Assembly: GCF_010682105.1 (NCBI RefSeq)
Contig: NZ_JAAGWH010000013.1
Location: 62,001 to 126,000, forward strand
Direction: 5' to 3'
Length of the DNA stretch: 64,000 nt
Source of the DNA: Modestobacter muralis
GTDB taxonomy: Bacteria; Actinomycetota; Actinomycetes; Mycobacteriales; Geodermatophilaceae
The notes beneath the pieces were generated by a model. That model was not told the origin of the DNA. It ran no database searches and was given only the letters and a program-made list of their open reading frames with translations. This document shows, piece after piece, positions 8,951 through 18,902 of this stretch (position 1 is the first letter of the stretch; each line of letters opens with the position of its first letter). Made by a program: the position numbers and the translations under genes.

Positions 8951-10035
8951 CAGAAGACGACCACGCTGCGGAGGACCTCGCCCTTGTGCATCTTGTCGAA
9001 CGCGGCCTCCACCTGGTCCAGGGCGATCGTCTCGGAGACGAACGCCTCCAGCGGGAAGCGGCCCTGCAGGTAGAGGTCGACCAGCATCGGGAAGTCCCGG
9101 CTGGGCAGGCAGTCGCCGTACCAGGAGGACTTCAGCGACCCACCGCGGCCGAAGACCTCCAGCAGCGGCAGGGTGATCTCCATGTCCGGCCGCGGCACGC
9201 CGACCAGGACGACGCGGCCGGCCAGGTCACGGGAGTAGAAGGCCTGCTCGTACACCGCCGGGTGGCCGACGGCGTCAATGGTGACGTCGGCCCCGAACCC
9301 GCCGGTGAGGGCCTTGATCGCCTCCACCGGGTCGTTCTCCTTCGAGTTGACGGTGTGCGTGGCGCCAACGTCCTTGGCCCACTGCAGCTTCCGGTCGTCG
9401 ATGTCGACGGCGATGATCGTGGTCGCGCCGGCCAGCGCGGCACCGGCGATCGCGGCGTCGCCGACCCCGCCGCAGCCGAAGACGGCGACGCTCTCCCCGC
9501 GCTGCACGGCACCGGTGTTGATGGCGGCACCCACTCCGGCCATGACGCCGCAGCCGAGCAGCCCGGCCGCCGTCGCCGGCGCCTGGGGGTCGACCTTCGT
9601 GCACTGACCGGAGTGCACGAGGGTCTTCTCGGCGAAGGCCCCGATGCCCAGCGCCGGGCTGAGCTCGGTCCCGTCGGCCAGCGTCATCTTCTGCGCGGCG
9701 TTGTGGGTGTCGAAGCAGTACTGCGGCTGGCCCTTGCGGCAGGCCCGGCACTCGCCGCACACCGCCCGCCAGTTCAGGACGACGAAGTCCCCGACGGCCA
9801 CGTCGGTGACGCCCTCGCCGACCGCGGAGACGATCCCGGCCGCCTCGTGCCCGAGCAGGAAGGGGAACTCGTCGTTGATCCCGCCCTCCCGGTAGTGCAG
9901 GTCGGTGTGACAGACCCCGCAGGCCTGCACGTCCACGACGGCCTCACCCGGCCCGGGGTCGGGGACGATGATCGTCTCGATGGTGACGGGAGCGCCCTTG
10001 CTGAGGGCGACGACGCCCTTGACCTCGTACGGCAT
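8950..10035 (-). CDS. mscR: S-(hydroxymethyl)mycothiol dehydrogenase
   Basis: The 361-residue zinc-dependent medium-chain dehydrogenase oxidises the adduct of formaldehyde with mycothiol. Visible are the catalytic zinc ligand region [16 protein letters not shown], the structural zinc cysteines in [15 protein letters not shown], and the nucleotide-binding [10 protein letters not shown]. Mycothiol dependence is assigned by overall similarity to the MscR/AdhE2 subfamily and the adjacent MBL hydrolase. The ATG at 10035 follows a TAGGCT box by six bases (leaderless). Confidence 0.88.
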   Translation of the reverse strand: MPYEVKGVVALSKGAPVTIETIIVPDPGPGEAVVDVQACGVCHTDLHYREGGINDEFPFLLGHEAAGIVSAVGEGVTDVAVGDFVVLNWRAVCGECRACRKGQPQYCFDTHNAAQKMTLADGTELSPALGIGAFAEKTLVHSGQCTKVDPQAPATAAGLLGCGVMAGVGAAINTGAVQRGESVAVFGCGGVGDAAIAGAALAGATTIIAVDIDDRKLQWAKDVGATHTVNSKENDPVEAIKALTGGFGADVTIDAVGHPAVYEQAFYSRDLAGRVVLVGVPRPDMEITLPLLEVFGRGGSLKSSWYGDCLPSRDFPMLVDLYLQGRFPLEAFVSETIALDQVEAAFDKMHKGEVLRSVVVF

Positions 10036-10041
10036 GGGGCC

Positions 10042-10047
10042 AGCCTA
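10042..10047 (-). promoter_or_regulatory. -10 box TAGGCT of mscR (leaderless)
   Basis: On the minus strand TAGGCT, then GGCCCC, then the ATG at 10035. The rest of 10048-10196 has no gene I recognise. Confidence 0.6.
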
Positions 10048-10196
10048 GGTACATCGGCAGACCGGCCGCTTCCTGTACTCCAAGCGGCCACACCGCTGCC
10101 CTGTGCAACGAATTGGTCTCGGCGTCACCAGGATGAGCGGGGTCGGCGCGCCGAGCTGCGCACGGGGTCGTACCGTCCCACCGGTCGCGATGCAGC

Positions 10197-10209
10197 TCAC
10201 AGGATGTGA
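10197..10209. promoter_or_regulatory. palindrome TCACA-GGA-TGTGA upstream of the OFA transporter
   Basis: A perfect 5-3-5 inverted repeat about 60 bases before the transporter start could be an operator. The half-sites resemble CRP half-sites but are in the reverse order. Confidence 0.3.
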
Positions 10210-10265
10210 CTCACGCGGCTGGCTCGTCCGCCCGGCCGCGCCGTCACGTCACCTCGGAGGTCTCC

Positions 10266-11690
10266 GTGGCAGTACCCAGCTTCCTGGCCCGGGAGCGCAT
10301 CATCGCGCGCCCTGGCTTCAACCGGTGGCTCATCCCACCGGCGGCGCTCGCCGTGCACCTGTGCATCGGTCAGGCCTACGCGACCAGCGTCTACAAGGCC
10401 GCCCTGGTCGCGAACTTCGAGTCGAACCTGAAGAACATCGGGTACATCTTCTCTCTCGCCATCGTGATGCTCGGCCTCTCGGCCGCGCTCTTCGGCACCT
10501 GGGTGGACCGCAACGGCCCCCGCGCCGCGATGTTCGTCTCGGCCGTCTTCTGGTCGACCGGCTTCCTGGTCGGCTCGCTGGGCATCGCCACCGACCAGCT
10601 GTGGCTGCTCTACCTGGGCTACGGCGTCATCGGCGGCATCGGCCTGGGCATCGGCTACATCTCGCCGGTGTCCACGCTGATCAAGTGGTTCCCGGACCGT
10701 CCGGGCCTGGCCACCGGCATGGCGATCATGGGCTTCGGTGGCGGTGCGCTCATCGCGTCCCCGCTGTCGCGTCAGCTCATGAGCTGGTACGACCCGAACT
10801 ACGTCCCCTCCGGCGTCGGCGCCAACGTCGCCAGCGGTGACGCGGTCGCCAAGCTGTTCCTGACGCTGGGCCTCGTCTACCTGGTCTTCATGCTCTTCGG
10901 CGCCTTCATCATCCGCGTGCCCGCCGCCGACTGGAAGCCCGCGGGCTTCGACCCGGCGTCGATCAAGGCCAAGCCGATGATCACCACCGACAGCGTGTCG
11001 GCCGCCAACGCCATCAAGACCCCGCAGTTCTGGCTGCTGTGGGTCGTGCTGTTCTGCAACGTGACCGCCGGCATCGGCATCCTCGAGCAGGCCAGCGGCA
11101 TGATCCAGGACTTCTTCCGCGAGGGCGGCAGCTCCACCGTCGCCGTCACGGCCGCCGCGGGGTTCGTCGGCCTGCTGTCGCTGTTCAACATGGGTGGCCG
11201 GTTCGTCTGGTCGTCCACGTCGGACTACGTCGGCCGCAAGGGCATCTACATGGTCTACCTGGGTGTGGGCCTGGTGCTCTACGTCCTGCTGGCCACCGTC
11301 GGCAACAGCGCCACCTGGCTGTTCGTCGTCCTCGCCGCGCTGATCATCAGCTTTTACGGCGGTGGCTTCGCCACCGTCCCGGCCTACCTGCGCGACCTCT
11401 TCGGCACCTACCAGGTCGGCGCCATCCACGGCCGGCTGCTGACCGCGTGGGCCGCCGCCGGTGTCGCCGGCCCGCTGATCGTCAACGGCATCCTGGACTC
11501 GCGGGGCAAGGTCGGCGAGCTCGAGGCTGCTGACTACCGCCCGGCGCTGTTCATCATGGTCGGCGTGCTCGCCGTCGGCTTCGTGGCCAACCTGCTGATC
11601 CGCCCCGTGGCCAGCAAGTTCCACGAGCCGAAGGCCGCTGTCGACGCCTTCACCTCCCCCTCCACCACGGAAGCGAGCGTCACGCGATGA
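10266..11690 (+). CDS. OFA-family MFS transporter (oxalate/formate antiporter type)
   Basis: This 474-residue transporter has twelve predicted membrane segments in two halves separated by a cytoplasmic loop near residues 215-250. It opens with the OFA pattern (NRWLIPPAALAVHLCIGQAY), which groups it with oxalate/formate and related carboxylate carriers; the substrate is not certain. GTG at 10266 is chosen because GGAGG lies five bases upstream. Its stop overlaps the start of a 47-residue membrane protein (ATGA), a partner arrangement known for this MFS branch. Confidence 0.85.
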   Translation: MAVPSFLARERIIARPGFNRWLIPPAALAVHLCIGQAYATSVYKAALVANFESNLKNIGYIFSLAIVMLGLSAALFGTWVDRNGPRAAMFVSAVFWSTGFLVGSLGIATDQLWLLYLGYGVIGGIGLGIGYISPVSTLIKWFPDRPGLATGMAIMGFGGGALIASPLSRQLMSWYDPNYVPSGVGANVASGDAVAKLFLTLGLVYLVFMLFGAFIIRVPAADWKPAGFDPASIKAKPMITTDSVSAANAIKTPQFWLLWVVLFCNVTAGIGILEQASGMIQDFFREGGSSTVAVTAAAGFVGLLSLFNMGGRFVWSSTSDYVGRKGIYMVYLGVGLVLYVLLATVGNSATWLFVVLAALIISFYGGGFATVPAYLRDLFGTYQVGAIHGRLLTAWAAAGVAGPLIVNGILDSRGKVGELEAADYRPALFIMVGVLAVGFVANLLIRPVASKFHEPKAAVDAFTSPSTTEASVTR

Positions 11691-11830
11691 GCACCTCGGT
11701 CAGCAACGAGCCCCAGCGCGGGACCACGCACACCCCGGTGGGCCTGATCGCCTTCGCCTGGGCCCTCGTGGGCGCTCCCCTCGCCTACGGCCTGTACCAG
11801 ACGGTGAAGACGGCCAGCCAGCTGTTCTGA
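11687..11830 (+). CDS. MFS transporter small subunit (47 residues)
   Basis: The start codon overlaps the transporter stop (ATGA). The product has a polar N-terminus (about 17 residues) and a single hydrophobic segment (GLIAFAWALVGAPLAYGLYQ), ending TASQLF. Families of such short single-span proteins encoded directly after OFA carriers are recognised as MFS small subunits. Their role, probably stabilising the carrier, is not established here. A strong terminator follows 16 bases after the stop. Confidence 0.75.
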   Translation: MSTSVSNEPQRGTTHTPVGLIAFAWALVGAPLAYGLYQTVKTASQLF

Positions 11831-11846
11831 TCCACCGCACACCGGA

Positions 11847-11877
11847 CGCCCCGCCTGCTCACCGAGCAGGCGGGGCG
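11847..11877 (+). terminator. terminator of the OFA transporter operon
   Basis: A perfect 14-bp stem (11847-11860 with 11864-11877) with a three-base ACC loop, followed by TTC. Confidence 0.85.
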
Positions 11878-11910
11878 TTCTGCGTCTGCGGGGCGTCCTG
11901 CTGCGGCCGG

Positions 11911-11974
11911 GATCAGGTCACCTGATCGTGCGTGCTCCTGGCTCACCGCACGACGTGAGCCAGGAGCACGCACG
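11911..11974. repeat. two adjacent inverted repeats between convergent genes
   Basis: GATCAGGT-C-ACCTGATC at 11911-11927 is a perfect palindrome. It is followed by a 20-bp perfect inverted repeat, 11927-11946 with 11955-11974, with an 8-base spacer. The unit GTGAGCCAGGA occurs again at 11975-11986 as a direct repeat. No gene is visible in 11878-12035. Confidence 0.7.
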
Positions 11975-12035
11975 GTGAGCCAGGACCACAGATCACGGAC
12001 GACGGACGACGGCGGCGGCGCGCGACCGCCGGGGC

Positions 12036-12425
12036 TCAGGCGTGGCGCAGCGGGGGCAGCGGCAGGTGCGCCGAGAGGTCGGCCCGGTTGCCGCTCGCGA
12101 CGACCCTGCCCGCGGCGACCGACTCCGCCCAGCTCAGCGCCCCGGTGGCCAGCCGCAGCCAGGTCGCGGCGTCGGTCTCGATGACGTTGGGCGGTGTCCC
12201 GCGGGTGTGCCGGGGTCCCGGCACGCACTGCACCGCCACGAACGGCGGCACGCGCAGCTCCACCGAGCGCCCGGGCACCTGCTGGGCCAGCCAGCGGGCC
12301 GAGGTCTTCACCGCCGCGCCCAGCACCGGGCGGGGCGGCTGTTCGGACTCCCCCGCCAGCCACCCGGCCACCGGCGCCAGGACGGCGCGCAGCTCCTCGG
12401 CCGAGATGGGCGCCAGCCCGGCCAT
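12036..12425 (-). CDS. sterol-carrier-family protein
   Basis: This 129-residue protein matches the small actinobacterial sterol-carrier-like family found next to purL. Hydrophobic strands ([13 protein letters not shown]) alternate with a conserved [36 protein letters not shown] region, quoted here in parts as [11 protein letters not shown] and [15 protein letters not shown]. Function is unknown; SCP2-like folds bind lipids. The ATG at 12425 overlaps the purL stop by one base, so it is the last gene of the purSQL operon. Confidence 0.75.
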   Translation of the reverse strand: MAGLAPISAEELRAVLAPVAGWLAGESEQPPRPVLGAAVKTSARWLAQQVPGRSVELRVPPFVAVQCVPGPRHTRGTPPNVIETDAATWLRLATGALSWAESVAAGRVVASGNRADLSAHLPLPPLRHA

Positions 12426-14845
12426 CAGCTGCTCGGGACGGTGCCCGCCGGGACGGCGCCCACGACCAGCTCCGGGCTGCCGAACAGGGCGGGCAGGGTG
12501 CCCGTCCAGGCCGTGCGCAGCTCGTCCAGCGGCAGCTCCAGCAGGCCCTCGACCACCAGGGCGTCGCCGCCCGTCGTCCCGAGCTCGGTGACCGGGACGC
12601 CGGCCTCCGCCGCCGCGGCGCGCACCGCGGCCGGGTCGGCGGTGGTGACGACGACGCGGGCGCCGGACTCGGCGAACAGCGCAGCCGTCGGGTCGCCCTC
12701 GACGCGGAGCGCCGCGCCGGTGCCGTACCGCAGCGCGGACTCGGTCACTGCCTGGGCCAGGCCACCGTCGGCCAGGTCGTGGGCGGAGCTGACCAGGCCC
12801 TCGGTGGCGAACCGGGCCAGCAGCTGGGCCAGGGTGCGCTCGGCGGCCAGGTCCAGCCGGGGCGGCAGCCCGCCCAGGTGCCCGTGGACGACCGCGGCCC
12901 ACGCCGAGCCACCGAACTCCGGCCGGGTCTCCCCGAGCAGCAGCACGGTCTCGTCGGCGGCCCGCCAGCCGGTGGGCACCCGGCGGCGCACGTCGGCGTG
13001 CACGCCCAGGACGCCGATCACCGGCGTCGGGTTGATCGCCACGTCGCCGGTCTGGTTGTAGAGGCTCACGTTGCCGCCGGTGACCGGCAGGCCCAGCTCG
13101 CGGCAGCCGTCGGCCAGGCCGCGGACGGCCTCGGCGAACTGCCACATGACCTCGGGGTTCTCCGGGGAGCCGAAGTTGAGGCAGTTGGTGACCGCCAGCG
13201 GGACGGCCCCGGAGACGGCCACGTTGCGGTAGGCCTCGGCCAGGTTCAGCTGGGCGCCGGTGTAGGGGTCCAGCCGGGCGAAGCGGGCGTTGCCGTCCAG
13301 CGCGAGGGCGATGCCCAGGTTGCTGGACTCGTCGACCCGCAGCACGCCGGCGTCCTCGGGCTGGGCCAGCACGGTGTTGCCGCGCACGTAGCGGTCGTAC
13401 TGCTCGGTCACCCAGGACTTGTCCGCACCGTCCGGGCTGGACACCAGCGCCAGCCAGTCGGCGCGCAGGTCGGCCGAGGACGACGGCGGGGCGTCGGCCT
13501 GCAGGGCGTCCAGGTCGGCGGGGCGGGCCATCGGCCGGTCGTAGCGCGGGCCCTCCAGGGCCACGGTGCGCGGCGGGACGTCGACGATCCGCTCGCCGTG
13601 CCAGTCGATGGTGAGCCGGTCGCCGTCGGTGACCTCACCGATGACGGTGGCCAGCACGTCCCACTTGGCGCAGACGGCCAGGAACGCCTCGACCTTGTCC
13701 GGTTCGACGACCGCGCACATCCGCTCCTGCGACTCGCTCATCAGGATCTCGGCGGGGGTGAGCGTGGAGTCGCGCAGCGGGACGGCGTCGAGATCGATGC
13801 GCATGCCGCCGGAGCCGGCGGCGGCCAGCTCGCTGGTGGCGCAGGAGATGCCGGCGCCGCCCAGGTCCTGGATGCCGGTGACCAGGCCGGCCGCGAAGAC
13901 CTCCAGGCACGCCTCGATCAGCAGCTTCTCGGTGAACGGGTCACCGACCTGCACGGCCGGGCGCTTGGCCGGGCCCTCGGCGTCGAAGGTCTCACTCGCC
14001 AGCACCGAGACCCCGCCGATGCCGTCGCCGCCGGTGCGGGCACCGAACAGCACGACCTTGTTGCCGGTGCCCTCGGCCTTGGCCAGCTGCAGGTCCTCGT
14101 GCCGCATGACGCCCACGCACAGGGCGTTGACCAACGGGTTGCCGGCGTAGGTGGGGTCGAAGAGCAGCTCGCCGCCGATGTTGGGCAGGCCGAGGCAGTT
14201 GCCGTAGCCGCCCACGCCGGCGACCACGCCGGGCAGCACCCGGGCGGTGTCGGGGGCGTCGGCCGCGCCGAAGCGCAGCGAGTCCATGACGGCGATCGGG
14301 CGGGCGCCCATGGTGAGGATGTCGCGGACGATGCCGCCGACCCCGGTGGCCGCGCCCTGGTAGGGCTCGATGTAGCTGGGGTGGTTGTGCGACTCGACCT
14401 TGAAGGTGACCGCGTAGCCCTCGCCGACGTCGACCACGCCGGCGTTCTCGCCCATGCCGACCAGCAGCGCGTCGCTCTTGGGCAGGTCACCGAACCGGCG
14501 CAGGTGCACCTTGGAGGACTTGTAGGAGCAGTGCTCGCTCCACATGACCGAGTACATGGCCAGCTCGGCGGTGGTCGGCCGGCGGCCGAGGATGTCCTTG
14601 ATCGAGGCGTACTCGTCGTCCTTGAGCCCGAGCTCGGCGAAGGGCTGAGCCGTGTCCGGCGACTGCCCGGCGCGGTCGACGGTGTCCAGGTCGGGCATCG
14701 ACCGGACGGCGGCGTCGGCCGGGCCGTCGGCGGCGTGCGGGGTCGACGTCACGTCGGCGGTCACGCGATCACTCTGCTCGACTCCGGGATCGTTCCGCTC
14801 CTCGGTCGCTGGCGCTCCCTGCGATGCTCGCTCACCCGTCGTCAT
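12425..14845 (-). CDS. purL: phosphoribosylformylglycinamidine synthase, subunit II
   Basis: This 806-residue protein is the small-type PurL that makes FGAM with PurQ and PurS. Recognisable stretches are [37 protein letters not shown]-type IQDLGGAGI, and [12 protein letters not shown]. The ATG at 14845 overlaps the purQ stop (ATGA). The first 75 residues are a poorly conserved linker containing a repeat-like segment ([15 protein letters not shown], coded by about 14780-14833). Conserved PurL sequence begins near [15 protein letters not shown] sterol-carrier-like gene follows. Confidence 0.95.
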   Translation of the reverse strand: MTTGERASQGAPATEERNDPGVEQSDRVTADVTSTPHAADGPADAAVRSMPDLDTVDRAGQSPDTAQPFAELGLKDDEYASIKDILGRRPTTAELAMYSVMWSEHCSYKSSKVHLRRFGDLPKSDALLVGMGENAGVVDVGEGYAVTFKVESHNHPSYIEPYQGAATGVGGIVRDILTMGARPIAVMDSLRFGAADAPDTARVLPGVVAGVGGYGNCLGLPNIGGELLFDPTYAGNPLVNALCVGVMRHEDLQLAKAEGTGNKVVLFGARTGGDGIGGVSVLASETFDAEGPAKRPAVQVGDPFTEKLLIEACLEVFAAGLVTGIQDLGGAGISCATSELAAAGSGGMRIDLDAVPLRDSTLTPAEILMSESQERMCAVVEPDKVEAFLAVCAKWDVLATVIGEVTDGDRLTIDWHGERIVDVPPRTVALEGPRYDRPMARPADLDALQADAPPSSSADLRADWLALVSSPDGADKSWVTEQYDRYVRGNTVLAQPEDAGVLRVDESSNLGIALALDGNARFARLDPYTGAQLNLAEAYRNVAVSGAVPLAVTNCLNFGSPENPEVMWQFAEAVRGLADGCRELGLPVTGGNVSLYNQTGDVAINPTPVIGVLGVHADVRRRVPTGWRAADETVLLLGETRPEFGGSAWAAVVHGHLGGLPPRLDLAAERTLAQLLARFATEGLVSSAHDLADGGLAQAVTESALRYGTGAALRVEGDPTAALFAESGARVVVTTADPAAVRAAAAEAGVPVTELGTTGGDALVVEGLLELPLDELRTAWTGTLPALFGSPELVVGAVPAGTVPSS

Positions 14846-15516
14846 CGGGACCCGACCAGCGAGGTCAGCACGGACGTGAAGAAGCCCAGGCCGTCGGTGC
14901 TGGGGCCGGTGAGGCTCTCGACCGCGTGCTCGGGGTGCGGCATCAGGCCGACCACCCGGCCGTCGGCACTGGTCACCCCGGCGATGTCGCGGGAGCTGCC
15001 GTTGGGGTTGCCCCCGACGTAGCGGACGACCACGCGGCCCTCGCCCTCGAGCCGGTCGAGGTCGGCGTCGGCGGCGACGTAGCGGCCCTCGCCGTTCTTC
15101 ACCGGGACGACGATCTCCTGGCCCGGCGTGAACGACGACGTCCAGGCGGTGTCGGCGCGCTCGACGCGCAGCCCCTGGTCGCGGTTGCGGAAGTGCAGGT
15201 GGCTGTTGCGGGTCAGCGCCCCGGGCAGCAGCCCGGCCTCGCACAGCACCTGGAAGCCGTTGCAGATGCCCAGCACCGGCAGGCCGGTGCCGGCCGCGGC
15301 CACCACGTCGGCCATCAGCGGCGAGCGGGCGGCGATGGCGCCGGCCCGCAGGTAGTCGCCGTAGGAGAAGCCGCCGGGCAGGACCACGGCGTCGACGTCC
15401 TTCAGGTCGTGGTCGCCGTGCCAGAGGGAGACGGGCTCACCGCCGGCGAGCCGCACCGCGCGTGCGGCGTCGACGTCGTCCAGGGAGCCCGGGAAGGTGA
15501 TGACACCGATGCGCAC
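14842..15516 (-). CDS. purQ: phosphoribosylformylglycinamidine synthase, glutaminase subunit I
   Basis: The 224-residue class I glutamine amidotransferase supplies ammonia to PurL. It opens [14 protein letters not shown], has the oxyanion/nucleophile region [10 protein letters not shown] with catalytic Cys near residue 88, and the His-Glu pair in MPHPEHAVE near the C-terminus. It lies between purS (9-base gap) and purL (ATGA overlap). Confidence 0.96.
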   Translation of the reverse strand: MRIGVITFPGSLDDVDAARAVRLAGGEPVSLWHGDHDLKDVDAVVLPGGFSYGDYLRAGAIAARSPLMADVVAAAGTGLPVLGICNGFQVLCEAGLLPGALTRNSHLHFRNRDQGLRVERADTAWTSSFTPGQEIVVPVKNGEGRYVAADADLDRLEGEGRVVVRYVGGNPNGSSRDIAGVTSADGRVVGLMPHPEHAVESLTGPSTDGLGFFTSVLTSLVGSR

Positions 15517-15525
15517 GATCAGTCC

Positions 15526-15765
15526 TCAGTCAGTCGGGAGGTGCAGTTCGACGTCTTCGATGACGGGGTTGGCCAGCAGCGTCTCGGCGATCTCGCGGAG
15601 CTCCGCGGCGTCGGGGGTGCCGTCCACCTCCAGCACGAAGTGCTTGCCCTGGCGGACACTGCGGACACCGGAGTGACCGAGCCGGCCCAGGGCGCCGAGC
15701 ACGGCCTGCCCCTGCGGATCGGAGATCTCTGGCTTCAGGACGACGTCGACGACCACGACTGGCAC
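15526..15765 (-). CDS. purS: phosphoribosylformylglycinamidine synthase subunit PurS
   Basis: This 79-residue protein is the small bridging subunit that links PurQ and PurL. It shows the family pattern VVVDVVLKPEISDPQGQAV, SVRQGKHF and the closing NPVIEDVEL. GTG at 15765 is chosen because it lies seven bases after a TACCCT box and starts at the first conserved strand. It is the first gene of purS-purQ-purL. Confidence 0.94.
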   Translation of the reverse strand: MPVVVVDVVLKPEISDPQGQAVLGALGRLGHSGVRSVRQGKHFVLEVDGTPDAAELREIAETLLANPVIEDVELHLPTD

Positions 15766-15772
15766 GGGCGCC

Positions 15773-15778
15773 AGGGTA
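15773..15778 (-). promoter_or_regulatory. -10 box TACCCT of purS (leaderless)
   Basis: On the minus strand TACCCT, seven bases, then the GTG at 15765; this should drive purSQL. Confidence 0.6.
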
Positions 15779-15927
15779 CCGGCACCGCCGGACCGCCCCG
15801 GACGGGCGCTGTCACCCGGACGGGTGCACGGGCCCGGCCGTTCCGCTGGAGGAACCCGGCGCGGTTGTCGATGATGTCCGCAACCAGGCCGCCACCGGGC
15901 GGTCTCACGCGCACGACGGAGGTGGGC

Positions 15928-16593
15928 ATGATCGCGGGCACCGCGAACGTCGACTACCCGGCTGCCGCCACGGGCCTCAGCGTCCTGCCCCTCGGCTCGG
16001 ACGAGGCGCTGACCAGCCGGGTCCGGCGGGTCGACGACGGCTACCTGTACATCAGCATCCCGCGCACCCCGATCGGCGAGAACGCCTTCTTCGTCTCCCG
16101 CGACATGCTCGACGTGTCCTGGCAGGCCGACGACGGGCTGCGCTCGGCGCCGGCGGAGTCGGTCTCCATCGCCACTGACGGGACCTGGAAGGTCAGGCTC
16201 ACCGGCGCGGCCAGCAGGCTCCAGCGCCGGGACGCCGTCCGTGCCCCGATCGGGCTCCCGGTGTCGGTCAACTGGGGTCGCCTGACCCTCGAGGGGAGCA
16301 CCGTCGACCTCAGCGAGGGCGGCGCCCTGTGCGTCTTCCGGGGCGGCGGCGAGCTCGGCGTCAACGTCCCGTTCCCGAAGAAGGACCAGCACCTCTCGCT
16401 CCGGCTGAACCTCTACTCCGACGAGCTCGTGATCCCCGTCGTGATCGTCCGGCGGAAGCCGCGGGAGGACGCCCTGCACGAGTGGTCGCTGCGGTTCGTC
16501 GACCTGCCCGAGGCCTCCGCCGACCTCATCCGCTCACACGTCTTCACCGCACTGCGCAACGCCCGCGCCCGCGGCCTCGCCGCCCTCTACTGA
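15928..16593 (+). CDS. PilZ-domain protein
   Basis: This 221-residue protein has a C-terminal PilZ domain. The arginine motif RRDAVRAP lies near residue 98, followed by DLSEGGALC (the D/NxSxxG element), the two sites that normally bind cyclic di-GMP. An N-terminal beta-rich domain resembling YcgR-N precedes it. The ATG at 15928 follows GGAGG at proper spacing. Its target is unknown; it is convergent with purC and unrelated in function to the purine genes around it. Confidence 0.82.
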   Translation: MIAGTANVDYPAAATGLSVLPLGSDEALTSRVRRVDDGYLYISIPRTPIGENAFFVSRDMLDVSWQADDGLRSAPAESVSIATDGTWKVRLTGAASRLQRRDAVRAPIGLPVSVNWGRLTLEGSTVDLSEGGALCVFRGGGELGVNVPFPKKDQHLSLRLNLYSDELVIPVVIVRRKPREDALHEWSLRFVDLPEASADLIRSHVFTALRNARARGLAALY

Positions 16594-16629
16594 GGCCGGC
16601 GCCCGGCCCCCGTCGGGGTTCGGGCCTCA
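16591..16629. terminator. bidirectional terminator, PilZ gene / purC
   Basis: TGAGGCC at 16591-16597 pairs with GGCCTCA at 16623-16629 around an inner C-rich/G-rich hairpin; it overlaps both stop codons' immediate surroundings. Confidence 0.55.
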
Positions 16630-17501
16630 GCTCCAGCTGCGGCCGGTGAGCTTCTCGTAGGCGGTCACGTAGCGCTCGCGGGTGGCGGCGACCACGGCCT
16701 CGGGCAGCTCGGGGGCCGGGGAGACCCGGTCCCAGCCGGAGGTGGTCAGCCAGTCCCGCACGTACTGCTTGTCGAACGAGGGCTGCGGTGCGCCCGGGGA
16801 CCAGGTGATGGCCGGCCAGAAGCGCGAGGAGTCCGGCGTCAGCACCTCGTCGCCCAGCACGAGCGTGCCGTCTGCGGTGCCGAACTCGAACTTGGTGTCG
16901 GCCAGCACGATCCCGGCGTCCTCGGCGATCTCCGCCCCGCGCCGGTACAGGGCCAGCGTCAGCGCGCGCAGCGCCTCGGCGCGCTCGGCGCCCACGGCGT
17001 CGACGACCTGCGCGAAGCCGATCGCCTCGTCGTGCTCCCCCACCTCGGCCTTGGTCGAGGGGGTGAACACCGGCTCGGGCAGCCGGGAGCCCTCGACCAG
17101 CCCCGCGGGCAGCGCGACGTCGACGATGGCGCCGCTGCGCTGGTACAAGTGCGTGCCCGACCCGGACAGGTAACCGCGGGCCACGCACTCGACCGGCAGC
17201 ATCTCCAGCCGGCGCACCAGCATCGACCGGCCGGCGAGCTCCGCCGGAACGCCCTCGGCCAGCAGGGCGTCGCCGGTGGCCAGCAGGTGGTGCTCGGCGC
17301 CGTGCTCGGCCAGCACCGGGGCCAGCTGCTCGAACCACCACACCGACAGCGCGGTGAGCACCCGCCCCTTGTCCGGGACCGGGGTGGGCAGGACGACGTC
17401 GTAGGCGGAGATGCGGTCGCTGGCGACCAGCAGCAGCCGGTCGTCGTCGACCGCGTAGACCTCGCGGACCTTGCCCTGCGCGACGAGCTCGAAGGGCAGG
17501 G

Positions 17502-17505
<4 letters not shown>
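16627..17505 (-). CDS. purC: phosphoribosylaminoimidazole-succinocarboxamide synthase
   Basis: The 292-residue SAICAR synthetase joins CAIR and aspartate with ATP. It has the family landmarks GKVREVY, DRISAYD, VECVARGYLSGSG, LADTKFEFG and DSSRFW. The ATG at 17505 overlaps the purB stop (ATGA), so purB-purC are coupled, an order common in actinobacteria. A terminator lies just beyond the stop. Confidence 0.96.
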
Positions 17506-18809
<1,304 letters not shown>

Positions 18810-18902
18810 GCGGGCACCGTCTCGGACTGCTCAGCTCGTCGCACCACGGCTCCATCCTGTCGCACGGTCCCGCGCGGGGCCCCATCACCTCGGAGGACGC
18901 CG

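Noticed and set aside
12425-13145. Upstream extension of the sterol-carrier frame into purL
   Set aside because: The extension is Arg/Pro-rich shadow of purL; the conserved protein starts at ATG 12425 overlapping the purL stop.
14846-15244. Longer purL start inside purQ
   Set aside because: That part is out-of-frame purQ sequence; ATG 14845 overlaps the purQ stop in the usual ATGA form.
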